NCBI GenBank assembly: GCA_019695115.1
Contig: JAIBAP010000052.1
Coordinates: 1 to 42,434 of the forward strand
Direction: 5' to 3'
From: Caldilineales bacterium
GTDB lineage: Bacteria; Chloroflexota; Anaerolineae; J102
Length of the DNA: 42,434 nucleotides
Part shown: in pieces, positions 19,792 through 28,976 of the stretch
How the letters are laid out: every line of letters starts with the position of its first letter
Position numbering within the stretch: the stretch's first letter is position 1
Program-made: the position numbers and the translations under genes
The notes under the pieces: model-generated
Seen by the model: the letters and a program-made list of their open reading frames with translations, nothing else
What the model was told of the DNA's origin: nothing
Database searches by the model: none

Positions 19792-20037
19792 ATGCGCACC
19801 AATGTCGTCCTGGATCAGGGCCTCATCGATCAAGCCAAACGGCTTACCGGTATTCGGACAACTCGCGCCGTTATCGATGAAGCGTTGCGCACGCTGATCC
19901 AATTACGCGAGCAGGCAGAAATCCGCAATCTGCGCGGCCAACTCCATTGGGAGGGAGACTTGATGATGCTACGTGAGTCTCGCTCCCCGATCTATGAGGT
20001 CGAACATGCTTCTGGTCGATTCGACGGTCTGGATTAG
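19792..20037 (+). CDS. vapB: VapB-type antitoxin
   Basis: The 81-residue protein starts MRTNVVLDQGLIDQAKRLTG and continues with TTRAVIDEALRTLI, the ribbon-helix-helix-like N-terminus of VapB antitoxins. The C-terminal half (LRGQLHWEGDLMMLRESR) is the segment that normally binds the toxin active site. GGAG (19780-19783) precedes the ATG. The toxin gene overlaps its last 32 bases, which fits translational coupling. It would bind VapC and repress the shared promoter. Confidence 0.9.
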   Translation: MRTNVVLDQGLIDQAKRLTGIRTTRAVIDEALRTLIQLREQAEIRNLRGQLHWEGDLMMLRESRSPIYEVEHASGRFDGLD

Positions 20038-20401
20038 CTATTTCAACGGCCAACAGACCGCTGAAACGGATTACCTCGACCATAGACTAACCTCCAGATT
20101 GATTCTGGTGGGCGACCTGATTCTGGCCGAAGTGTTACAGGGATTTCGCACGGATGCCGAATTCGAGCTTGCTCGCGCCCGTCTCGGCCGATTCGTGCAG
20201 AGAAGCATGCTCAATCCCTCATTGGCGGTAGTAAGTGCGATAAACTATCGTTATTTGCGCCAACGAGGAATTACTATCCGCAAAACTATCGATTGCATCA
20301 TTGCCACCTATGCCATCGAGAATGGCCATGAATTGCTTCATGCTGACCGTGACTTCGATCCCTTCGAAGTGTTTCTTGGCTTGCGAGTTGTGCATCCGTG
20401 A
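20006..20401 (+). CDS. vapC: VapC-type PIN-domain toxin
   Basis: This 131-residue PIN nuclease shows the acidic catalytic set: Asp5 (MLLVDSTVWI), Glu42 (LILAEVLQGF), Asp96 (KTIDCIIATYAI) and Asp114 (LHADRDFD). By family it is an Mg-dependent ribonuclease that cleaves tRNA or rRNA when not bound by VapB. The start at 20006 is chosen because the PIN fold begins directly there; an ATG upstream at 19973 lies inside the antitoxin gene. The base composition of this gene pair is visibly lower in GC than mttB, consistent with acquisition. Confidence 0.9.
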   Translation: MLLVDSTVWISYFNGQQTAETDYLDHRLTSRLILVGDLILAEVLQGFRTDAEFELARARLGRFVQRSMLNPSLAVVSAINYRYLRQRGITIRKTIDCIIATYAIENGHELLHADRDFDPFEVFLGLRVVHP

Positions 20402-20492
20402 GGCAAAAGGATAACTACTTGATGATCAAGACCGCGTTGATCCCATCCTTGCTCCTTCGATCCGCGTGTACACCGCCCTGCAAGAAGCACCC

Positions 20493-21602
20493 ATGCCAAG
20501 CCCTCGTGCGACAATGAGCGCCACGTCCCAGTGGAGTTCAGATACGATCGTCACGGCTGAGTTCCGAGCAGCCTTGAACTCGTATCTCAGCCAGACGCGG
20601 CTGCGCCCACTTCTGATGTTGGGCGATGCGCGTCAGGTTTTGCGCGATCTGCCGGGCGGCTGCGTCGATTTCGCCATGACCTCGCCGCCCTACTGGGGCA
20701 AGCGAGAATATGCCGGCGGCGGCATCGGCCTCGAAGCAAGCTACCAGGAATTCGTCTGCAACCTGGCCGAAGTATTCGCTGAACTCAATCGCATACTGAA
20801 ACCGACAGGTTCGTTCTGGCTGAATATCGGCGACAGTTATCACAACAAGGGGCTGATTGGCATCCCCTGGCGTGTGGCGTTCGAGTTGATCGACCGACAA
20901 GGCTGGATTCTCCGCAACAGCATCATCTGGAACAAAGTCAAGAGCGGGATGGACAACACCAGGGATCGACTTGGCAACGTTCATGAGCTGATCTTTCATT
21001 TCGTCAAGCAAACACACTACTTCTATGACGCTGATGCCATCCGTTCGAAGCCTCGTGAGGCCAAGATCATCAATGGCGCCGTCGTATCGGCGACCGGCGT
21101 CTCGGGCGTGCGCTACAAACGCCAGATCGAGCTGAGCACGGCTTTGAGCGATACCGAAAAGACAGAGGCATTCAAGTCGCTCGATGAGGCGTTGGCCGAT
21201 GTCGCTGCCGGTCGGATCTCCGATTTCCGCATGATCATCCGCGGCCAACAGCGCACCACACATTCGGACAGCGAGAAAGTTTCGGGGCGCGCCAAAGAAT
21301 TGGGCGACAGAGGCTTCTATATCCTGCGTTATCATCCCAACGGTAGCAAACCGACCGACGTTTGGGACATCATGCCAGAGGATACACAGCACCGAAACGG
21401 ACATTTCGCCCCCTATCCTGTAGACCTCTGTCGCATTCCTATCCTTGCCACCTGCCCACACGACGGCGTCGTGCTCGACCCTTTCTGCGGCACCGGGACA
21501 ACGTTGCTGGCCGCGCTCAATCTCGGTCGCAGGTCGATTGGGATCGATATCTCACCCCGCTATCTCGAAATCTCGCATGAAAGGTGCGCTACGCTCTTAT
21601 GA
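20493..21602 (+). CDS. DNA methyltransferase (beta class, SPPY motif)
   Basis: This S-adenosylmethionine-dependent DNA methyltransferase has the catalytic motif first (TSPPYWGKREY, S64-Y67) and the cofactor motif at the end (DPFCGTGTTLLAA from residue 329, then GIDISPRYLEI), the beta arrangement. SPPY is typical of N4-cytosine enzymes but also occurs in N6-adenine enzymes. The start is uncertain: GTG 20466, ATG 20493 and ATG 20514 are all in frame, and 20493 is taken. Its stop overlaps the next start as ATGA (21599-21602), so it is translationally coupled to the NotI-like nuclease gene and is presumably its protecting methylase. Confidence 0.88.
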   Translation: MPSPRATMSATSQWSSDTIVTAEFRAALNSYLSQTRLRPLLMLGDARQVLRDLPGGCVDFAMTSPPYWGKREYAGGGIGLEASYQEFVCNLAEVFAELNRILKPTGSFWLNIGDSYHNKGLIGIPWRVAFELIDRQGWILRNSIIWNKVKSGMDNTRDRLGNVHELIFHFVKQTHYFYDADAIRSKPREAKIINGAVVSATGVSGVRYKRQIELSTALSDTEKTEAFKSLDEALADVAAGRISDFRMIIRGQQRTTHSDSEKVSGRAKELGDRGFYILRYHPNGSKPTDVWDIMPEDTQHRNGHFAPYPVDLCRIPILATCPHDGVVLDPFCGTGTTLLAALNLGRRSIGIDISPRYLEISHERCATLL

Positions 21603-22450
21603 ATGCGATCATCGAACTTTTCGGCCGTTCGGTGGCCCAGCACGAGATCGATTGGGGTGCGCTTGTCCGTGATCAACCGTGCATCTACCTGGGTCGAAAA
21701 TGCTACAAAGTCAGAAAGAGCGATCCAGGCACAGCCATTGGCACGTGTTCAGTCCTTTATGGACGACAAGCCGAACCAATCGTCATCTGCCCAGCCCGCC
21801 TGCTCGAACGAGGTCAAGTATTCACCGATTGCTTCCATCTGCTCACCACCCATGAACCCGGCAACGAGTTGCACCTTGTGCCCGAGATGGCGATTCCAGG
21901 TGGAAGCGTCGACTACTTTCTTGTCTCCGTTAGAGCGGGCAAGGTGAGGGATTTCGTCGGCATCGAGATCCAGGCCCTCGATACAACCGGCTCAGTCTGG
22001 CCCGAACGGCAACGACTGCTGCACAGGCTTGGCTCTTCGGCTGCCGATGCGTCCGCCGTGCACCAGCCCTTCGGCATCAACTGGAAAATGACCGCCAAGA
22101 CGACGCTGCTTCAGATACACCACAAGATACAGACCTTCGAGCATCTAAACAAGAAGCTTGTCCTCGTCGTTCAGGACAAATTGTTGGCGTACATGACCCG
22201 GCAGTTCGACTTTGGCCACGTTCGCAATGTCGCCGGTGTTGGTGATTCGATGCACTTTCACGCCTATGGCATGGAGCAGCAAGCCGATGGAACCCTCAAA
22301 CCTGTTCTGCAGTCTCGACTGAGCACCGATGCCGATGGAGTCGGGCGTTGTTTGGGACTACAGGCTGAACCCAGAGTCGAACTTGAGCAAATCTTGCAGG
22401 CGCTCCAGGCCAGGCTATCTCCCACCACTCGCTTCGCCCCGCAACTTTGA
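21599..22450 (+). CDS. NotI-like type II restriction endonuclease
   Basis: The protein has 283 residues from ATG 21599; a GTG at 21584 would add five. The active-site pattern GGSVDYFLV...FVGIEIQ gives Asp105, Glu123 and Gln125, the PD-(D/E)XK variant with Gln known for NotI. Surrounding stretches (CPARLLERGQVFTDCFHLL, TTGSVWPERQRLL, INWKMTAKTTLLQI) are of the NotI family type as I remember it. Five cysteines in the N-terminal part (28, 35, 50, 64, 78) could supply the four-cysteine metal site reported for NotI. Placement directly behind a DNA methyltransferase supports a restriction-modification pair. The recognition sequence cannot be inferred. Confidence 0.8.
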   Translation: MNAIIELFGRSVAQHEIDWGALVRDQPCIYLGRKCYKVRKSDPGTAIGTCSVLYGRQAEPIVICPARLLERGQVFTDCFHLLTTHEPGNELHLVPEMAIPGGSVDYFLVSVRAGKVRDFVGIEIQALDTTGSVWPERQRLLHRLGSSAADASAVHQPFGINWKMTAKTTLLQIHHKIQTFEHLNKKLVLVVQDKLLAYMTRQFDFGHVRNVAGVGDSMHFHAYGMEQQADGTLKPVLQSRLSTDADGVGRCLGLQAEPRVELEQILQALQARLSPTTRFAPQL

Positions 22451-22483
22451 TCGCACCTCTCACGCTCATAAGAAGGCGCACAG

Positions 22484-22515
22484 TGTTCGATTCACCGAAC
22501 AAACTCGGCACGAGT
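22484..22515. other. Two small inverted repeats after the restriction gene
   Basis: TGTTCG-N6-CGAACA (22484-22501) and ACTCG-N3-CGAGT (22503-22515) lie back to back in the 171-bp gap before the corrinoid protein gene. They may be operator or terminator elements; no clear -35/-10 pair was identified. Confidence 0.3.
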
Positions 22516-22621
22516 CTTATGGCTGGTCGGCCGTTTTTCTTGATCTTTGCAGCAATCAGTGGGATCTTTTGCAGCGCCATCCCACCCCAGATAATACACC
22601 CCAAACAAGTGAGGAATCCTA

Positions 22622-23308
<687 letters not shown>

Positions 23309-23338
23309 TCGCAGACAGTCCTCTCATCGGCCTGGCTT

Positions 23339-23848
23339 ATGTCCGCTTTCAAGACCAAAATCATCGATCTTTTGGATGCGAACGGCGTCGTTTACAAGCT
23401 GCTGCCTCACTCCGAGCCTGTGTTCACAGTCGAGGCGGCAGCCCGGCAGCGCGGCGTGGTCAAAGAAGAGATGGTCAAGTCGATTTTGTTGCGCGAGAAG
23501 AGCGCGGAGCGACGCTACGTGATGGCCTGCGTGCTCGGACACGAGCGGCTGGACCCGCAGGCCGTGCGCGCGGCCCTGCCCGGCGAATGGAAACGCCTGA
23601 CTTTCGCCAGCGCCGAGGAGATCCTGGCAGTGACCGGCTATGTGCAAGGGGCGGTGGCGCCGTTGTGCCTGCCGCCCCAGGTGCCGGTCGTCTTCGATCA
23701 CAGCATCGCCGCCTGCCAGAACGTGAACATCAGCAGCGGCGACCCCGTGGCCGGGCTGGAACTAAAGCCGGGGGATTTGATCCGGCTGGCAGGGGCGAGG
23801 CTGGCGGCGATCCAGGCAGACGACCAGCCCAACCCCGATGGCATGTAG
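23339..23848 (+). CDS. YbaK/ProX-type aminoacyl-tRNA deacylase
   Basis: The protein has 169 residues, the usual size of the YbaK/EbsC family, which hydrolyses mischarged Cys-tRNA(Pro) or related species. The family lysine is Lys47 in EEMVKSILLR. ACVLGHERLD, VTGYVQGAVAPL, FDHSIAACQNVNISSG and the closing GLELKPGDLIRL are characteristic stretches. It starts 30 bases after the corrinoid protein gene and could be cotranscribed with it. The next gene starts 8 bases after its stop, or overlaps it if the ATG at 23838 is used. Confidence 0.85.
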   Translation: MSAFKTKIIDLLDANGVVYKLLPHSEPVFTVEAAARQRGVVKEEMVKSILLREKSAERRYVMACVLGHERLDPQAVRAALPGEWKRLTFASAEEILAVTGYVQGAVAPLCLPPQVPVVFDHSIAACQNVNISSGDPVAGLELKPGDLIRLAGARLAAIQADDQPNPDGM

Positions 23849-23855
23849 GCAGACG

Positions 23856-24929
23856 ATGCTGAGGACTGCCACCCTGCAACCATCGCTTTTCCCAGGCCTG
23901 ACCACCGAGTTCCCCACGACTCGCTATCAGGGAAGCAAGGCCAAGCTGGTGGACTGGATTTGGGAGCAGATCCAGGACATCGAGTTCAGCACCTGTCTGG
24001 ATGCCTTCGGCGGCACGGGGGCGGTTGCGCACCGGTTGAAGCGAGAAGGTAAGTCAGTGACTTACAATGACATTCTTCGCTTCAACTACTATTTCGGTCT
24101 GGCGCTGATCGAAAACGACGAGACCTATCTGGATCAAGAAGCCGTAGAGTGGCTGTTGCGCCGGCATTCCGATGTTGTTTACCCTTGCGTCGTACAAAGG
24201 AATTTTCACGATATTTACTTTACAGAAGCAGAAAACGCCTGGATCGATCAAACGATCACGAATATCAGAAGATTATCCAATCCGTTTCAGTTTGCACTCG
24301 TCTTCTTTGCACTTTGCCAGGCTTGCATCGTCAAAAGGCCGTTCAACCTCTTTCATCGTCATAACCTCTATATCCGTTTCGCCGAAGTCGAGCGCACATT
24401 CGGCAACAAGGCCAGCTGGGACAAGCCTTTCGCAGAATGGTTCCGGCTTTTCGTCGCTGAGGCGAACCAGGCGGTGTTCGACAATGGCGTAGAGAATCGG
24501 GCGCTGAACTGCGATGCCGCCGATGTTCCTGGAACTTATGATCTGGTTTACATCGATACACCCTACATTCCCCGGCATGGCATTGGCGTCGATTATCGTG
24601 ATTTCTACCATTTCCTCGAGGGTTTGACGATGTACGACGAATGGGAGCAGCATATCGACAGGCATTCGAAGCATCAGCGTTTGCGGCGACAGCCAAACGC
24701 TTGGGGAGACAAGAAAAAGATCTATTCTGCTTTCGATAATCTTTTCCGCCGACACAAAAACAGTATTCTTGTTGTTTCCTATCGTAGTGATGGCATCCCT
24801 TCCGAACAGGAAATAGTTGATTTGCTTGCCAACTATAAGAAGCAGATTATAGTTGAGCATTCTGATCAATACAAATATGTTTTGTCGACTAATTCACATT
24901 CTAAAGAAGTGCTTTTGATCGCAGAATAG
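23856..24929 (+). CDS. D12-class (Dam-like) adenine DNA methyltransferase
   Basis: The protein has 357 residues from ATG 23856 (six more from 23838). The alpha-class order is present: an N-terminal TRYQGSKAKLVDWI motif, cofactor loop DAFGGTGAVAHRL, and the catalytic tetrapeptide near the C-terminal third, here DTPY (Asp234-Tyr237) rather than DPPY. It would methylate adenine N6 in a short site. The base composition falls along the gene, and the 3' end is AT-rich compared with the surroundings, consistent with acquisition. No intact restriction gene is next to it; only the broken frame at 24948 follows. It could be a solitary protecting methylase left from a decayed system. Confidence 0.85.
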   Translation: MLRTATLQPSLFPGLTTEFPTTRYQGSKAKLVDWIWEQIQDIEFSTCLDAFGGTGAVAHRLKREGKSVTYNDILRFNYYFGLALIENDETYLDQEAVEWLLRRHSDVVYPCVVQRNFHDIYFTEAENAWIDQTITNIRRLSNPFQFALVFFALCQACIVKRPFNLFHRHNLYIRFAEVERTFGNKASWDKPFAEWFRLFVAEANQAVFDNGVENRALNCDAADVPGTYDLVYIDTPYIPRHGIGVDYRDFYHFLEGLTMYDEWEQHIDRHSKHQRLRRQPNAWGDKKKIYSAFDNLFRRHKNSILVVSYRSDGIPSEQEIVDLLANYKKQIIVEHSDQYKYVLSTNSHSKEVLLIAE

Positions 24930-24947
24930 ATTTAGTCAAGTGATAAA

Positions 24948-25175
24948 ATGATCGATAAAGGCAATTTCATAAATGGACTAAGATTGGAATTTGATGAATT
25001 CAGGCGCACATTGACAACTGATGATGGCGAAGGGCCGTTCACTCGTCATGGCGAGAAGGTTTTCGACGACTACTGACGCAACTATCTCACGAAGGATATG
25101 GCTCTGGCCATCGACTCGGAACCGCCTTATGCCAACCTTGATGAATACTGGCGCTGGCGAAATCGCGCTGGATGA
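24948..25175 (+). pseudogene. Decayed small gene with an in-frame TGA
   Basis: ATG at 24948 opens a 42-codon frame (MIDKGNFINGLRLEFDEF...HGEKVFDDY) that ends in TGA at 25074-25076. The same frame then continues as RNYLTKDMALAIDSEPPYAN...WRWRNRAG to TGA at 25173. The two halves read like one protein and have no better alternative frame. The N-terminal LRLEFDEFRRTLTTDDGE vaguely recalls the start of some type II restriction enzymes, which would suit the neighbouring orphan methyltransferase, but this is from memory and weak. The rest of the gap to 25250 shows no further gene. Confidence 0.4.
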
Positions 25176-25250
25176 GCCGGTAAGAGTCGCCATTAATTCA
25201 CAAGGAAGTCGCCATAGCTTCGTTTCTAAATCAACTGATGGAGGATAACA

Positions 25251-25538
25251 ATGACCCTCGAAGAAATCCTACAAGATATCCATGGATTGGATGCCCGTTT
25301 ACGAGAATTGGAATCGCAATACGGAGTCTTATCCGCAGACATTCATGCTTTGTATCGCTTAGGTGAATTGGAACAAAGCCGTGATCTCATCCGCTGGATG
25401 GGTTATTACGATCTTCGGCAGGACCGACTACGCGCGTACGAAACAGCCCTGCGCGAACGATTGCTCATCCTGCGCAGACAGACTATGGGCTCCCCTTTAC
25501 CACTGCGACCTCATTTGATGGCGATGGTCGAGGCTTGA
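25251..25538 (+). CDS. Small protein upstream of TumE-like toxin, possible antitoxin
   Basis: The 95-residue, mostly helical, charged protein (MTLEEILQDIHGLDARLRELES..., RDLIRWMGYYDLRQDRLRAYE) has no recognised catalytic motif. GGAGGAT (25240-25246) precedes its ATG. The TumE-family gene starts two bases after its last codon, a spacing typical of toxin-antitoxin pairs. It has no evident HTH or ribbon-helix-helix, so its role as an antitoxin is inferred from position only. Confidence 0.6.
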   Translation: MTLEEILQDIHGLDARLRELESQYGVLSADIHALYRLGELEQSRDLIRWMGYYDLRQDRLRAYETALRERLLILRRQTMGSPLPLRPHLMAMVEA

Positions 25539-25539
25539 G

Positions 25540-25950
25540 ATGTTTCCAACCTTCGACGAGTACTGCTCCCTGATCGCTGATCTGCCAAATCAGTTTCCCA
25601 GCATTCAAATTTCTACACTTTCGGCATACACCATTGGGCCATTCGTGGCAGAAATCGCGGGGCGGTTGACGTTTGAATCGGGTTATGTTCTTGACATCTG
25701 GGAATTGCTCGATCTCGAAAGGCGACGGATACGAAGCTACAGTTACGAACTAGACCGCAACGAGGAGAGGATTTGGTGGTATGACCCGACGGAACATCCG
25801 AACGATCCAAGTCTGCGAAGCTCATCTCCTCATCACAAACACATCGCTCCTGACATCAAGCATCATCGCATCCCGGCCCCGGAGATATCATTCAGCCGCC
25901 CCAACCTCCCTAATTTGATCGAACAGGTCGAACACTTGCTGAGGCGATGA
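25540..25950 (+). CDS. TumE-family toxin-like protein
   Basis: The 136-residue protein carries YTIGPFVAEIAGRLTFESGYVLDIWELLD, a SYSYELDRN strand, WWYDPTEHPNDP and a PHHKHIAPDIKHHRIPAP block. This combination is seen in small proteins annotated as the TumE toxin-antitoxin family. The HHKH block and neighbouring aromatic residues are the conserved core. The biochemical activity is not established from sequence. It is coupled to the 95-residue gene upstream and lies at the far end of the inserted restriction/toxin region. Confidence 0.65.
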   Translation: MFPTFDEYCSLIADLPNQFPSIQISTLSAYTIGPFVAEIAGRLTFESGYVLDIWELLDLERRRIRSYSYELDRNEERIWWYDPTEHPNDPSLRSSSPHHKHIAPDIKHHRIPAPEISFSRPNLPNLIEQVEHLLRR

Positions 25951-26022
25951 CGGCTTCAACCGAAGCTTCGGGCATCTCCCGGATTTCACCACCACACATA
26001 TACACACCAGAGGAGCACACCC

Positions 26023-27336
26023 ATGTCCCTGCCCAAACAAGTCGAATACCTGATCATCGGCGCCGGCGTCCACGGCCTTTCCACGGCCTATCATCTGGCC
26101 AAATATCTCAAGGCCAAAGGCCAGGGCCGCGGCGAGGATGTGCTGGTGATCGAGAAAAGCAGCATCGCCGCCGGAGCCTCGGGCGTGGCCTGCGGCAATG
26201 TGCGCTGCAATTACTATCAAGAGCCGATGACCCGGCTGATGATGCACTGCATGGACATCTGGGAATCGGACCCGGACATCTTCGCCTATAACTCGGTCGG
26301 CTACCTGACCGCCTCGTTTGCGCCGATGGCTGAGGGGCTGGCCGCGGTGCACGAGCGCCACAAACGGCTCGGCTATCCTTCCACCTTCATCCAGGGCGAG
26401 AAGGAAGTCAGGCGTTATATGCAGGCGATCTTCCATGACTGGCAGGCCGAGAAACTGGAGGTGGTGCTGCACGAGCATCGCGGGGGCCATGCCTGGAGCA
26501 AGCAAGCCATCCACGGCCTGGCAATCAAGGCCGAACGCGAGGATGCCAGGCTGGTAACAGGAGTCGGCGTCACCGGCTTCCGCAGCAACACGGCCGGCGA
26601 GGTGACGGTGGTGGAGACGGACAGCAGCGAGATCGAGGTGGGGCATGTGATCGTGGCCGTGGGGCCGTGGATCAAACAGCTTTGGCGGATGCTCGACCTG
26701 CCCACCCAGGTCCCCGACCCGCGCAACCCCGGCCAGATGACCGAACTCTGGCGCTATCTGGCCCTGCAGGAAGGTGAGATCGATGTCAACCCCTACCTGC
26801 ACATCACCAACGACGGCAGACGGCCGCCTTTGGTGCACGTCGATAGCGATGTGCCGCTCTATGGCGAGGATGGCCGTCTGGTCTGGGACAAACCCTGGGG
26901 CATCTACTTCAAGCGCGACAAGCACTCGGTGCAGGGCGGGGCCGTGCCTCTGGATGTCGTGGGCGAGGCGCAGATCGACCCTTATGGCACGCGCAGCCCG
27001 CTTTACTGCGTCACCGATTGGTTCTACGACCTTTGGGTGGCGTCGCTGGCGCACTGTATGAAGCGTTTCGAAGGCAAGCGCCAATTCGCCTCGACCCACC
27101 CTTCTGGCGGCGTTGGCGCTTTCTCGGCCGACAATTTCCCCGTGTTCGATTTCGTGCGCCCCAATGTCTATGCCATCGCCGACTCGAACCACGGCTTCAA
27201 GATGATCGGCGTCGGCGAGCAGGTGGCCCGCATCCTCACCGGCGACAGCAGCAACCTTTTGGCGCCCTTCGCCTTTGGTCGTTTCGAGCAGCAGAAGGCT
27301 TTGCCCAAGTCGAAAGCGCCCTTCCCCTGGATGTAG
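26023..27336 (+). CDS. DAO-family FAD oxidoreductase (sarcosine/dimethylglycine oxidase-like)
   Basis: The protein has 437 residues. The N-terminal FAD-binding fold is YLIIGAGVHGLSTAYHLAKYL (residues about 9-29), followed by VLVIEKSSIAAGASGVACGN, where family members flavinylate or contact the isoalloxazine. HVIVAVGPWIKQLWRML is the second dinucleotide-fold element, and IADSNHGFKMIGVGEQVARIL closes the FAD domain. Such enzymes oxidise N-methyl groups of glycine derivatives or similar secondary and tertiary amines, which fits the MttB/corrinoid context; the true substrate is unknown. AGAGGAG (about 26009-26015) precedes the ATG. The gene meets sixA tail to tail with only 12 bases between them. 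Confidence 0.88.
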   Translation: MSLPKQVEYLIIGAGVHGLSTAYHLAKYLKAKGQGRGEDVLVIEKSSIAAGASGVACGNVRCNYYQEPMTRLMMHCMDIWESDPDIFAYNSVGYLTASFAPMAEGLAAVHERHKRLGYPSTFIQGEKEVRRYMQAIFHDWQAEKLEVVLHEHRGGHAWSKQAIHGLAIKAEREDARLVTGVGVTGFRSNTAGEVTVVETDSSEIEVGHVIVAVGPWIKQLWRMLDLPTQVPDPRNPGQMTELWRYLALQEGEIDVNPYLHITNDGRRPPLVHVDSDVPLYGEDGRLVWDKPWGIYFKRDKHSVQGGAVPLDVVGEAQIDPYGTRSPLYCVTDWFYDLWVASLAHCMKRFEGKRQFASTHPSGGVGAFSADNFPVFDFVRPNVYAIADSNHGFKMIGVGEQVARILTGDSSNLLAPFAFGRFEQQKALPKSKAPFPWM

Positions 27337-27348
27337 GGAGCGGCGACG

Positions 27349-27837
27349 TCAGGCCAAGACCTTCGGGTTCACCAGCCACAGCAGGCTCGCTGACCCCGGC
27401 TGGACAGTCGCCCACTGCTCGTCGGCCAACTCGATGCAGGCCAGAGCGGCGGTGGCCATGCGCACACTGCCCCCACACAACGCCGCCGCCAGGTCTTCGA
27501 AGCCGGGGTTGTGGCCGACCAGCATCACCCGGTTGGCCTCGTCGGGCAGCCCATGCACCACCCGCAGCAAGGAACCGGCGTCGGCCAGATAGATGCGTTC
27601 GTCGAAACGGAGGTCGCCGCTGTAGCCGGCGGCCTTGAGCACGCGTTTGGCTGTGGCCCTGGCCCGCTCGGCCGGTGAACTGACCACCAGATCGGGCAGG
27701 ACGGCATTGGCGGCCAGGAAGGCGCCGAGGCGAGGGGCGTCCCGCTCGCCGCGAGCTGCCAGCGGCCGCTCGTGGTCGGCCAAGCCAGGGTCGCCCCAAT
27801 CGGATTTGGCGTGGCGGAGGAGGAGGAGTTCTTTCAT
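27349..27837 (-). CDS. sixA: SixA-type phosphohistidine phosphatase
   Basis: The 162-residue histidine phosphatase begins MKELLLLRHAKSDWGDPG with the RHG-like motif R8-H9-A10. It continues with DHERPLAARGERDAP, VVSSPAERARATA and VMLVGHNPGFEDL, the full set of catalytic-pocket motifs of the SixA branch. SixA removes phosphate from a phosphohistidine of a relay protein. Here it follows a histidine kinase and a response regulator on the same strand, with 68 bases to the regulator. This suggests it tunes that pathway. The start at 27837 is set by homology to short SixA proteins; a longer in-frame extension runs into repeat-like sequence (27840-27900). Confidence 0.9.
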   Translation of the reverse strand: MKELLLLRHAKSDWGDPGLADHERPLAARGERDAPRLGAFLAANAVLPDLVVSSPAERARATAKRVLKAAGYSGDLRFDERIYLADAGSLLRVVHGLPDEANRVMLVGHNPGFEDLAAALCGGSVRMATAALACIELADEQWATVQPGSASLLWLVNPKVLA

Positions 27838-27905
27838 GGCGAGGGGGGAGGGAGAGAAGGGGAGACGGAGGGACGCAGAGACGCAGGGAGGCGGGGAGGA
27901 TGCTA

Positions 27906-28976
27906 TCAGGGTTCCATCGCTTTGGCAACAGCGGCGGCGCGGGTGCTGACGCCCAGCTTGACAAAGACAGCCTTCAGGTGCCGCTTGACCGTGTTGGGCG
28001 AAATGACCAGCCGCTCGGCGATTTCCTTGTTGGTCAGTCCCAATACCAGCAGGTTCAGCACCTCGCGCTCGCGCTCGGTCAGGAAAGCGAGGGCAGTGGT
28101 TTTGCCGGTGGCGGCAGCCAGAGCCTCGGACACGGCCTGGGCAAAGGCTCGGCGGTCGAAACCGCGCTTTTCCAGGAAGGCGAAGGCCCCGAACTCGTCC
28201 AGCGCCCGCTGCGCTTCGCTGGCGCCAGCGACGCCGCTGACGACAATGGCCGGCAGGCCGGCCTCGCGCCCGGCTGCCAGCAGGCGGAAGCCATCCACAT
28301 TGCCTGTGGGCGTCAGCGAGCTGGCCAGCGATAAGTCCACCACCGCCAGATCGAAACGCCGCCGGCGCATCTGGCCCAGGGCCTCGCCATAGCTGCTGCA
28401 AAGCTGCACCTGGTGGCCGGCATCCAGCAGAAGTTCGTGCAACAGGCTGCGCCAACCGGCGTCGTCCTCCACCACCAACACCTGGGCCTCGCCGCCCGCA
28501 GCCTCGCTCGCTCCGTCGATGGCAGGCGAGATTGCCGCCGCTGGCAGAACAGCCGGGGGCGCCGTCGCCGGCGGGAGGGCCGTCGCCGACGGGAGGGCCA
28601 GGATTTCCTCCAGCACGCGTCGAAACTCGGCCCGTCGGAAACGCTCCTTGCGCAGGCAGGTGTGCGCCCCAAAATCACGCAATACGCTCACCGCCAATTC
28701 GACGGTGGCAAAACCAGAGAGAAGGACGGGCGTGCAGGTCGGGTCGCTGCGGCGCAGGGCATCCAGCACGCGCAGACCGTCTTCGTTGCGATGGTCGCTG
28801 CCCGAAAGCGAGAGGTCCACCACTGCCAGCCGATGCGGGGCCGCGCGCAAGAGCGCGACGGCGGCTTCGTAGCTGCCGGCCACATCCACGATCAGCTCGG
28901 CGTCGGTCAGCAATTCGGTCAGGATCTGCTGCCAACTGGGGTCATCTTCGACGACGAGGGCGCGGGAGGGGGTCAT
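27906..28976 (-). CDS. Double-receiver LuxR-type response regulator
   Basis: The protein has 356 residues with two receiver domains in tandem. REC1 has acidic pair Asp11/Asp12, phospho-acceptor Asp54 (VVDLSLSG) and Lys110. REC2 has Asp171/Asp172, Asp214 (VVDLSLAS) and Lys270. An Ala/Pro-rich linker joins them (about 128-162). The C-terminus is a LuxR/FixJ HTH (LTEREREVLNLLVLGLTNKEIAERLVISPNTVKRHL). It would bind DNA after phosphorylation, probably by the kinase encoded 123 bases upstream. ATG 28976 is chosen because VVEDD follows directly; longer in-frame starts lie in repeats. Confidence 0.93.
   Translation of the reverse strand: MTPSRALVVEDDPSWQQILTELLTDAELIVDVAGSYEAAVALLRAAPHRLAVVDLSLSGSDHRNEDGLRVLDALRRSDPTCTPVLLSGFATVELAVSVLRDFGAHTCLRKERFRRAEFRRVLEEILALPSATALPPATAPPAVLPAAAISPAIDGASEAAGGEAQVLVVEDDAGWRSLLHELLLDAGHQVQLCSSYGEALGQMRRRRFDLAVVDLSLASSLTPTGNVDGFRLLAAGREAGLPAIVVSGVAGASEAQRALDEFGAFAFLEKRGFDRRAFAQAVSEALAAATGKTTALAFLTEREREVLNLLVLGLTNKEIAERLVISPNTVKRHLKAVFVKLGVSTRAAAVAKAMEP

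Noticed and set aside
25074-25076. TGA as selenocysteine codon
   Set aside because: No selenoprotein context and no recognisable downstream stem-loop; decay or an error is simpler.
25021-25248. Open frame in the gap after the D12 methyltransferase
   Set aside because: No ribosome-binding site and low-complexity protein; the interrupted frame at 24948-25175 reads better.
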